Under the pieces are notes generated by a model. The model was not told where the DNA came from. It saw nothing but the letters and a program-made list of their open reading frames with translations, and searched no databases. This document shows, piece after piece, positions 11,401 through 23,400 of a DNA stretch of 64,000 nucleotides; the stretch's first letter is position 1, and each line of letters opens with the position of its first letter. Origin of the DNA: Antedon mediterranea (Eukaryota; Echinodermata; Crinoidea; Comatulida; Antedonidae); NCBI RefSeq assembly GCF_964355755.1, contig NC_092678.1, positions 9,022,922 to 9,086,921 of the forward strand. The letters run 5' to 3'. Both the position numbers and the translations under genes were made by a program.

Positions 11401-14400
11401 ACACCAGCCACTACAGTATGTCTTGTTTTCAGAAAGCATTTTCAATGAGTACCGTATATTTTGGTGTATAAGGTCGCGCCCAGCCTCAACAAGTTCTTTC
11501 TAACTTGTTATTAATGAGTTTCGCACCTGCAACATCGAGTGCATGGCCGTGTGTGTGCTAGCCTCGCTCGATCATTTCGAGAGGGCGCACGTTTTCACAG
11601 ACAATCGTATTCGATTAGTATCTATGTATCCGAGAAGTGTATACGCTAGGTCCATGCTATAATCAACTGGAGAATATACTAGTCGAATACCGTACACCAT
11701 GTGGTCGCCAAGAAGGGCTTGCGCTAGGGGTACGGCGATCGTGCGTATAACTATAAATAATACATTCCAATCGTAAACGTTTACAAATGAAATTTTATCG
11801 GAGCGCCTAAAACAGCTCTATAAGTATAATGAACAAATCTTTTCATCATATTTAGTATAACATCACGCAAAAATGCCTTGAAAACTAGGCAGAAGCAGGT
11901 TGCCGTTACGTAGTACACTGTAGCTAGCCTAGGCCTAGCCTACTCAGGCCTAGCCGCGCCAACCAACGAGGTGACGATTATGTACAATCTGTGTGGTGAG
12001 GCATTTATGTTCGCTGTATAAGACGCACCCTTAATTTAGAGGTCAAATTTGCGAGTCAAAAGTGCGACTTATACACCGAAATATACGGTACTTGAATGAA
12101 TTTAGTACTTTTTGGCCAATTTTTAGAGTTTGGTTTCTAGAGAATTCACTACAGTACAGTAGATTAAAGATGTGTTGTCCACCAAACATAAATAAATAAA
12201 ATCCATCTTTAAATGCATTATTTTGTATTTAATGTTATTTATTTCGGCAGAAAATTGTTTATATATAATTTATTGACTTTTTGATTTTGTTTTCTATAAA
12301 TTTACATTTTTTCATACAACTGTATAGTGAAAGAAGCCAAATATAGTGTTATTCCGCATTTTTAAAACTTTTGTTTCATGTTTCTAATTGACTACTACTA
12401 TGGATGCTTTTATTTAGTGGCAAATAACACATAGTATTTTATGTGATCATTCATATGAAGCATCCATGATAACAACCATCTGGTGATTTGGATGGCACCC
12501 CCAACCATGCCCCAACTAAATGCCAACCAATCCAACAATAAGAATTGGAAGATGTTAGCTAGAACAGGAAGCGTGAGTCACTCATGTCAGGTCGAAAGGA
12601 AAAGTTGAGTGCAGGTCTGTTGGGTCACATGTTTACCCCGACAGCGAATCCCTGACTAATGCCATTACAAGTTTCCTTCTACTCCTCACAGTGATGGTAA
12701 CCTTTTGCCCATGGTACTGCTTAATTGATTTGCTGACATAAATGCTGTATTCTTCAGGATTGCCAACGTATTTTGATTAAATATTGCCCATATCTTAGCT
12801 TTTAATATGATCCATATGTAGACATTTCTAGGTCCTTACATTTTGTATTTTGTAGTTATTCATCTTCCATCATGAACCTGGTATGTATTTTTACAAGTGT
12901 TTAGTAGTTAGATGCAAACTTGCTCAACTACAGCGTTTTTTTTACTTGTTCAGATCACTTTTCTATATTTCGTGAATTTCATTATGTAGTATTATGTTTA
13001 TCTTAATACATTTTTAGTTTGTTTGGACCTTCTTAGAATTTAATGTATTTCAATGTTTTCTTTTGTAGATTACAGTGCAAGCTGGCCCTCACCCAGTTGA
13101 GGCTTACAAAGTTCAGCAGGTCAGTGTAAACCAACAGACAGTCGATCACATTGTGAAGATCCCCACAACAGTTGCAGGGCTAGACCATCAAACAATGGAG
13201 AGGCTGGCTAAGCTGCGTGATGAGGACTTGATGATCAAAAGCCCAGGCACGCCAAAGTACTCGCCACAACGACCTGTTGAGTATTGCGTTGTATGTGGAG
13301 ATAGAGCATCAGGTAAATATTGGAACACAAAATGGCGTCAAGCTTGGCATGTGCAATATTATTTTGACTATAATGTCATGTTACCCACGTACATTATGTG
13401 AAATTATTTTTTATGTGAAGATTTTTTTACTATCCATTCAGAAGGTGTACTTAAAATTGATTGATTTATTTATAACATTTTTATCATGCAAATGAAGTTT
13501 TCTATTGGTTGTAGTTTTTAATATGCAATTTCCAACAACTATTCATTTTTTTATACTCTTGCCCTAATAACGATTTACACTGGAGCTCCTGTTTAAAGTC
13601 ACTATCCAAAAGAGAAGAGTGTGTGTGATGTGAACCCATGCCAAAAAAGCGACTATATTACAGGGCATTGGCATCAAATAGAACTACATTGTACTGTAAA
13701 TTAAAATGCATAGATATTTTGTTTTTGCTAATACAGTACTTAGTGTAATAGTATTTTGAATTGAATAAATCATTGTTTCCCTTAAACCTAATAATATTCA
13801 ATTAAATATTAAATCTTTTCATACTGTAGAATCTAAAATCTAACAACAGATGGCTATTGTTTCATGAACAAGAAAATCGGAACAGTATTTCCTTAAATAA
13901 AAATGAACATACATGACTCACTAAACATTGCATGACATCACTGATTGTATTTTGAAATGTACTTCCTACTTAATATCATTATGAACAGAGTTATTTGATG
14001 ACAATTATAAAGAAATTTTCTACATTCCATCAAAAATTTGAGAACCCATTTCTGTGGAGTCATGCAGCAGAAATAAACCTTTTTTACCTTGATACAAATG
14101 GATTTCACAAAAAGATTGGTAACCTCAATTGATTGCAGTATCAAAACATTTTCAAAACTGGTTTCTGTACTAAGCAATTTTTAACTAATTATCAACTCAT
14201 ATAAATGTAAACCTCAATGAACTAATATAGGCCAACTTATAAAAAATAATACTGTATGGTGAACGTCCAGTCGATCCAGAAACGATGGCGACAAAAAATT
14301 ATTGTTAAACATACCAAGTCAAACTTCATTCTAAATATAGTCGCTCACTCAACAGGACAGACATAGATTTTTGGTCATATTGCAAGAAACACAATACTCT

Positions 14401-17400
14401 GTTGACCACAACCTTTTATAACCAACTTAATTTGTCAGCGCGCATGTGTGGCTGGAGTGTGGCTGCTCGACTCTGATGATAAGAGCATGTACCTGGATTT
14501 TGTGTCCACGTCAATAAACTATTCCCACGTCGGGCCTGTTTTCTTTTAAACACATGTTGTAATAGTAATTCAATATAGGCCTATGTTAAATCTTAACATG
14601 GAATATAGCATTTTGCGTAACATAACAATTACATTGTTTAGAACAATGATCTACAAATAACTACACGTAGATACGAAGCAGTAATTTCCTTCTGTACTGT
14701 ACATTGAGTTTGAATTTTTGTTAATACTAACACTTTCAATTATCCCTTTAACACAACAAATACAAAACACTAAAAAAACTCCATTCAAGAGCATCGATGC
14801 TATCAGAGTATTGCCCTCTGTGCTATGGGTTGCTAGCAAAGAACTGTTTTCAATTTTTGTAATGTCTATGCTTACATCACATGTTGATTATCATGCATTA
14901 AATTGGAAGTACTGTATAGGAGAACTGTTTTTTGTTGTTTGCTTTTTTAAAACTAAAATCACACAGAAAATGTAACTGAACACCAGAAGCAAAACAGGAT
15001 ATTGTATGCTTCCTGTATCTCTTGAAACTTACTGTAGATGTTTCCACTTTTACATGTGTTTTACCCAGTTACAATATACAGTAATTGACAGTATAAAACC
15101 TTTTATAGGACGTCACTATGGTGCAATTAGCTGCGAAGGATGCAAGGGCTTCTTCAAGAGATCAATCCGCAAGAGTCTTGGTTATACCTGCCGAAGCAAC
15201 AAAGACTGCCCAATCAACAAACACCACAGAAACCGATGCCAATATTGTCGATTACAGAAATGCCTTACAATGGGTATGAAACCAGATTGTAAGTACCACT
15301 TGACATCGTTTTTCTTGTCTATGCTCTTGCCTTTTGTGCTTTGCTTCGTGGTTCATTTTTGACATACAGTACCATACTGCTACAAAACTATTTTCAAACT
15401 GTGTTTTAGTTTTTTTCTTTAAGCAATCTAAATTGGATGTCTTTCAATTAACAACTAGAAAGCCACTCCGAGAGTGCATACCTCCGCCTACTGTAAAATT
15501 CTCCTACATAAGATTTCTCCGGTTTAAAAAAAAAAATATATATATATTTGTGTGTGTCTTAATGCTGTTGGTGATTGAGGCTAATTTCACTACAAGCATG
15601 TGTATGCGAGTTTGGTGCAATGGTTATGTAAACAAGTCTTTCAATTATTACAATAGCTTCAGTTGACTAACAATAGAACAGTAACACGAAAATCAAAAAA
15701 TGTGCACATTAAATCAAATTATGTTTTAAAATTACAAATCACAAATTATAACTCTTGCCTCTTGTACAAAAACGAAGTTTTTTGGACAAGTAGTTCTCGA
15801 GAAAATGCAATTTCAGTTTACTTGTTACTTTAAGACTGCTCGCCGGCTTTTGAAAAATTCTGTCCTATCTTTTAACACTAGCAATTCTGTAAAGTATACT
15901 CAAAAAGTGGTCCAGAATTGGGACCATGGTCCCAAAATTTAATGGAATGGTCCTTGACCACATATCTATCTATATTTATTTTGGTAAATATCTTGTAATT
16001 ACTTTTTGAGTAATCCTGCTAACAAACAAACAAACACACGCTACCGATTACATACTGTACCTCCTTGACAGAGGTAAATAATCTTTTAAAGTTTTTGTCC
16101 GAATTCTTATATTCACACTAACTGTCAAATAGGCTTCATTCAAAGAAATTTTGGACCTCTGGTGGAAAATTTAGCAATAAACGTCTCCACTCGCTTTCTC
16201 ACCAAATCGATATCCTCCTCTGTTGTTTTCACTCACGTTGGGACGACGGGAAAGCATTAACCAATCTTCTAGGGTTTTTCTAGGGTTACATTATTTCACC
16301 AAAGCAAGCTCTGGGAAAGATAGAATAAAGACCAATGATAATTCTTGTGATCCTAAAATGGATATAATACAATTATTCAAGACAATTGGTTAGGTTTCAA
16401 ATGTCGGTCCCAACCATTTACTCAGAATAAAACTCCTGCCATACTCTTAAAAGGTATGACTATTATAAATATTCTATAATTTCAGAATGGTTGAAAACTT
16501 GTAAAGTACTGTATAACAAATTTAAGCTTAATTGGATAACTGACATGATTCTTAATTGAAGATTTTTTAAATATAGATTGGAAATTGCACTGACAATGTG
16601 AAATAAGCAAAAATGCGACCACATGTTTGGGCCCAATATTGTTTCCAACTAGATGATGCATAGTTTATGAAATAAATAGGATTTTAAAATGTCCCATCCG
16701 TAATGTCAAATATGGTTATTTCATATTCAATAACTTAAAAAATATCAGAAAAATAAAAAAAATGTTATTTATAAACTTCAACATGTCTACTTTGAGAAAT
16801 GGCCAAGAGTTATATAAAAATCAGTAAATGAATTTTTTCGGACCAAATACCCCATTAATAAATTTGCAGTTGAAAAGTGGATGAATGACAAAAGAGAAAT
16901 GAAAATATAAATCTGTGCGCAATGCATGTTTGGATTTATAGCGGGCCGCTTAAATTATTAGAATCGACTTATTTTTCACATTGTTAACCGTTTAAAAAAG
17001 AAAAAAGTTATCTCAATAGGACTATATGGTTATATTTTTACATTAAATGTAGTTGGAGACCTTATTTCTTTTATTATCGGAGCAAATAATGTTTCAATTG
17101 TAAATCTTCATTTTACAAAACTGACGTTTTCTGTTTTCACAATAGGTACAGTATAAAAACAAAATTGGTTAAAATAAAACAGAATATCAATAAAAACATT
17201 TAAACATACAAACAACATAGACAAATCTAAAAAATAAAGTCAAAAACATTCAGATTGTATAAAAATATAACGTTAAAAATGTATAGTATGTACACATAAG
17301 ATTAACAAAACATTAAATGTATGACTTTAAAAAACTGTTCAATTGGTAACATATTGTAAGGTCTATGAGTTGGTCCCTCTAGCCTAGTCAAAGTAGGCCA

Positions 17401-20400
17401 GTGCTATTATTATTGATGAACTGATTTAACTAAAACCAAAGGAGGGTGTAAAACAGTGCTATAGCTATAAATTTATATTGTCACCAGTATTGCAATTTTA
17501 CAAAATTCTAGAAAAGCACTATCATGTTTATTTCAACAAAGTTATATTGCAATTGAAATATAAATATTATAAAATTATGATTGTATCTGAAATAAAACAA
17601 AGCAAGTTACATTTTATTCTCTTGAAAATATTTTGAAATCGTATACTGTATGTACTGTTGGTTTTCTCTTTTGATTTCATTTAGTGTCTATCTTCCTCTA
17701 TTCTAATTTAGTACTAGAAGATTCTATGTATTGTTAACATAAGGTACTTTAAGTCAAGTCGAGTATCATTTATTGTCATTTGTTTTAAGAAAGCGGAACA
17801 CAATATCCAACGGGCACAACATAAACTCAAAACAAAAATTGTCTACATCATGTTTAGGCTATAATAATAGCTCCTGGAAAGAAACTATTTGTAAATCGTG
17901 CCTTATTGGCCTTAATAAAACGAAATCGCCGAAATATACATATAGGCATAACATTAAAATATTTGTTTTTGGGACCTACTGTATGTACTGTACATGTATG
18001 TTATATGCCAACTCATGCATTACAGACATGAGAGCAGATTTGTTAGGTGTCGCGCATACATGGCTATTTCTCATGCATCCATAAAAATATATGGATTATT
18101 AATACTAAATATTTCTCAGCCTCATCCAGGCCCTTTTCTTTTTTTGATGTAGTTTCCCGCTAAACCCTGAATTGTCCCGCCTTTCAAAATATTTAAATAC
18201 CATAAAAAAAATGTCACCGAACCAAAGACTATAATAATATTCTTTGACTGAACTAAACTAACTCAGACGTTCAAAACCCCAAGTTAAACATTTCCGGAGG
18301 TTTACATATAGTCTGGGTTCCAGACGGAGTGTTGTCTTAATTATATAGTAAAAAGATTTTTTTTTGCACATATGGCGTTTCATATGTATACTACTTGAGC
18401 TTGGATACTCCGTCTTGGCACACACGTACAAGTCACATGGTTTGACACCAAGAATTCTTGGTGCATACGATAATCCAGTTGACTGGTTTCAGCCGCATGC
18501 GATTGGCTACTCACTCGTATACAGTAGAGTACAGTAGTTTTAATATTCATATTTCAGAATTTCAAAGATTCAACAATCGGATGAAATTTTAAATATAGGG
18601 GGGAGAAAGAATTTGTACTACTGTCACATTATGCGTGGCGGATGTCAGTAAATAATTGTCTAATTGTTAGTCAGATGGCATGCTTTAATTTATGTTTGAA
18701 TGCCATTGTCAGTAATTACTTTGCTACATGGGGTTACCATCACATTGCTATGGGGTTACCATCACATTGCTAAAAAGCATCTTTCATTGATAGTAGAATA
18801 TTGAACAAGAGAACTATGTTTTTTAAAAAGCAGTTGCTCCACAGCTAATGTAGTTATCACCAGCAAATGTATATTTTAAACCTGTCTAAATCATGTGCAA
18901 ATGCATCTCTTTACTTTAGCTATTAGTCTATCCACCTCATAAGCGACCATACATCGTAAGCAACCACCCTTGTTAGTGACCACCTCTTTTAAGGGAACAT
19001 CTCTCATAAACAAAACCTCTCGTAAATGACCACCATCTCTCTTACAGTAAGGGACCGCTTCTGATAATCGACAACCTCTCTTATGCGAAGTTGTCAACAA
19101 CCTCTCTTACGCAAGGTGGTTGACAACCTCTTTTACGCGAGGTGGTCTTTTAAAAGAGATGGACGCCTAAAGAGAGGTGGTGTTCCTTTAAAAGAGATGG
19201 TATTATACTAGAGGTAGTGGTCGATTATAAAGCGGTCCCTTATGAGAGGAGGTGGTCACTCAGGAGAGGAGGTGGTCGCTTACAAGAGGTGGTGGTCCTT
19301 TAAAAGAGATAATTGCTTACGAGAGGTGGTTGCTTACAAAAGGTGGTTAATTATTAGAATTTGGCCCTTACAAGAGGGGTAGTCAATTATGAGAAGCAGT
19401 CCTCATTCTTATCAGAAGATGAGTTCACTTTACGAGAGGTGGTTGTTATAGAGGGGGTCGATTATTAAAAGCCATCCCTTACGAGAGGTAGTAGATTATG
19501 AGAAGCGGCCCCTTCTGAGAGGAGGTCGATACCGAGGGTGGTTGCTTACGATGTATGGCTATTAGTCAAGAGATGCATTTACATAAATTTAAACTTAGGT
19601 TTGTAAAATATATAATATTTTCTACATTTGCTGGCTTTTCTACATACTATAAATTAGCTGTTGACCGTTACCTTAGCTGGTGTTGATTTTTATTTACCAC
19701 ATAAGCTGTTGATGTTTCGACATTAGCTGGCATTTTTTATACATTAGCGGTTGTTTAAACAAGCTAAATATTCAGCCTGTTGAAATGATTTAATATTTCA
19801 AAACGAGGTTGTTAATATTTAATTTGCCTCTCTCACCAAAATGAAGTAAAACAATTTAAATAAAATTAATCAAGTTAACTTTACTGCAGAAACTGCAAGC
19901 TATGTTTTAAAATTGTACTGCTTTGGTGAATGGTGTCTTGTTCTATGATCTGCTATCATCTTCTCTGCCACCTTCCATCCTTCACGCACTACAGATTTTC
20001 CTTACTTTGTGCCATTCTCACACAGTGCAATCCAAATTACATCCATTTACTCCAGCTGTCCAGTGTGAGAGAACGCCTTTGAAGCAGAGGGAGAAGTCGC
20101 CTGGCAACTGTGCTGCTTCTACAGACAAGATCTACATTCGCAAGGATCTCAGAAGCCCGCTTGCAGCTACACCAACATTTGCACCCACTGTTGGTAAATA
20201 CCTTCTTTTTGTTATTCAATATAGGCCATTTTGGTTAACTTTTTACATAAACTTATAATTGAAATGTCAGTAAAATTATTAACAATTTTGCAATTGTAAC
20301 TAATACTTAGTATAAATTTGCTTGTTAACCTTTTCTTAAGCGCAATATATGATTTGTTGTGCTGCGAAAGATAATGCATATTTTGAGACAAAATATTAAT

Positions 20401-23400
20401 GTATAAAATTGGGTGTAAAGTGTGTACCGATATATTCTTTTAACCAATTTATGATTTGTATTTTTTTTTTTAAAGACAAACCAGCAACATCAAGAACAGG
20501 GCTGTTTGATCAAGGCATCCTTATTAATGTACCAACAAGTACAACAACGCAGCTGAGCACCGAAACCACAACTACAGATCTCAGCACACTGGCTAGTGTG
20601 GTCACGTCACTTGCAAACATGAACAAGAAGGGAGAGTCAGGCTCAGCTATTGAAGGTCTAGAAGAAGAGATGCTTGTGATAGCTAACGGCGAAACTAGCG
20701 GAGATCTGCAAGCTGGAGGTGACAAGTCAAATATCAGCAAAGCTTTTGATACATTAGCAAAGGCATTGAATGCACAGTCTGAAAATGCTGAAGGCGGTGG
20801 CTCTTCAGAATCTGGGTATGTCATTGTTGCAATATGATAAACCCTTCACACTACAATTTTAAGTTTTTAACATTTTTGGTGTCCAGATTTATTACAAATT
20901 TTCATACACATTCGCAATTGTATTATCATTGTATGGTCGGGGGGCTATCAGATCATTATACATGTGAAATACCAGGGCAAGAACACATGCAGTAATAATT
21001 CAGAACAAAAAATAATACTGAAACAAATATTTTAATCAAGTCAATAAATTTGAATCAAAGACAATTATAGTTAAAATATCTCTATTAAACAGTTTGGTTC
21101 TCTGCCAGCAAACCTCTTGTAAGTTGTCATGTAAGTGGACTTCCATAACACACGGGTGACTGTCTGCTTCCCAGGGGTCTACTGTGTGTAAATAAATGTC
21201 AAGTAAATGATACATTTTGATATGGTAGTACATTCGTTTTGTGTTTAGACATTGTATTTTTGGCTGTTCGTTCAGTTCTGTCACATTCAATGCATACACA
21301 GTGCAACTAGTTTGTTTACTATTTTATATTTATTTAGGACCGGTGTTTCATTCAATGGTTCATTGAGTCAATCTGATGATCAACCGCTTGTGGATTTGGA
21401 AGGTGCTATATTGAATGAATCTCACATGCAGTTTAAATTGACTACACCATCACCCATGCCACAGTTCCTTAATGTTCACTACATTTGTGAATCAGCATCG
21501 AGATTGCTCTTTCTCTCTATGCACTGGGCCAGGAGCATTCAAGCTTTTCAAATTATGGGGTAAGTTGATTGTCAAATTTTGTTTGTATACAGTATTAAGC
21601 CTTATTCGCATTTGATTTTGTTCTGTCAAACTAACTGATGGGTTCAGTTGAGTCAGATATTCTGTTTGTTTCTACTTTAATTGATTGTCTCAGGTTTACC
21701 AAGTCAGTCGTTGTAACTGACTGTAAGTTACTGATTCTACTTAGAAATAAATAAAATTAACTCTTTAATTGTTATCCATATGCGATTTTCATTTGATTGC
21801 ATTTTCTCAATTTGTATGGGTGGCGATAAACACATGATGACATATTTACAGAGCTCTGATCTTTTCCCTTGGCAGTTAACTGTTCATGCCTATGCCTATT
21901 GCTTGCTCCTAGCAAGATTGTACTAAAAGACATTCCGAATAAACATTAATATCATAATTAGAAATTAATTCTTTTGCTGTTAACTCAAGGAACTAAAATA
22001 TAAATGCACATAAAGTAATGTTTTCAATTTAGGCATGGAAAATTAGCTATTTTTACATGAATTTTAAACGCATATTTTGCTTTGTGTCAACAGAAGTGAC
22101 TGTCACACAGCAATGGTTCAAAAGTGTTGGAGTGAGCTGTTCACCCTTGGGCTTGGACAATGTTCACAATCAATGGCTCTCTCAACCATCCTCACAGCTA
22201 TTGTGAATCACTTGCAGACCAGCCTACAGCAAGGTCAGTTTCTATACAGTAACAAATTTATTATATCAATAAATGTGGTGTAACCACTTCATACAATCAC
22301 ATCAGAAGCATCAAAACTTCATTTTTTATTGTGTGTTTCTCTTGTATGTGTGTTTTTCTTTCTGATTTTTATGCTTAAGTATTGGCCCCTCTCGTATTCT
22401 AATTGTTTTCAATGAAACTTTGCACCTTCGTTCATTAACTATTCTATTATTATGCAAAATATTTATTAAAAACAACCTATTGGAACACTTTCAATTTATG
22501 AATAAAACATGATAGGTTTTGTGAAAATTATACATAAATTTAATAATAATTTGTTAACCAACAGACAACATAAAATGTTAACATTTACGAATTTATTTGT
22601 CTCAAAATAGAAACACGCCAACTGATTTAACTATTGGCTTCTGATAAAAAAAAATCAGGCTTTAATTCTGTTTGACTGTCTACAAATCTACCCATGTGAC
22701 TTATGTCTGACTTCGTTTGCATGTGCCACATTATGTTATGTATAAAGAATGTATTTGTGTATTTAATTAATTTTCTACAGTACCTTAAGTTTCTTGCCAG
22801 CTAGATGTATTTATATAGACATTTCACAAGAAAAACACAATTTTATATATTCAGATAAGCTTTCAGCAGATAGAGTGAAAGCAGTTATGGAGCACATTTG
22901 GAAGTTGCAGGAATTTGTTTCAACTTTGTCAAGGTTACAGGTTGATTCTAATGAATATGCATACCTGAAAGCTTTGGTATTATTTAGTTCAGGTGAGTTT
23001 TCTTTCTGAACAGTTTTTGATTAGTCTGACATAATGTGCCATCGCCAAGTATAAGTCGGATTTTACAAAACCAAGTTTTTTTTTAAATTATGAAACTAGA
23101 GATAATTACCTTTAATATGCCAAAAAAACATTATTTAGATACAATGACTTTTGCAAAGTTATTAAAAATCAAAGTTAAGGCACTTAACAAGCGTGTTTAG
23201 TGAAAACGATGACTTTTAATGCGCGTTATACACTGTCTTCTCAATATTTCCTTAGCAACAGGCATTATTGTTTATAGAATTACTTGAATTTCGATATAAA
23301 TTGTTATAGTAGAATATAATGATATTTGTACTAGTGTTTTTAGTTGCCATCTAAAGTGTTAATGTTTAGTGTGCAAACATTGTTAAACACAATGTATAAA

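Larger units (their letters stand above)
15289..20025 (+). other. NR2C intron 4 (4.7 kb, repeat-rich)
   Basis: The longest intron. It holds the dispersed repeat at 15454-16080, the half element at 16902-17050, a minus-oriented retroelement-type 3' tail at about 17755-17800 (reverse complement ATGACAATAAATGATACTCG), a block at about 18300-18430 with CAGACGGAGT and ACTCCGTCTTG in inverted orientation, an exact 22-bp duplication, and the large foldback minisatellite at 18860-19634. No coding exon is supported inside it. Confidence 0.7.

Noticed and set aside
11450-12090. 8-bp hAT-type target duplication around the MITE
   Set aside because: The flanks TCAATGAG and CTTGAATG are not identical, so no duplication can be claimed.
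13277-13495. Plus-strand frame overlapping receptor exon 3
   Set aside because: Other frame of the zinc-finger exon running into the intron; no similarity.
18891-19100. Minus-strand 69-codon frame with many Arg, Val and Leu
   Set aside because: Translation of the minisatellite units; the same words recur and no family is recognisable.
18860-19634. CRISPR array
   Set aside because: Units are degenerate, directly adjoining and without unique spacers, in an animal intron; it is a minisatellite.
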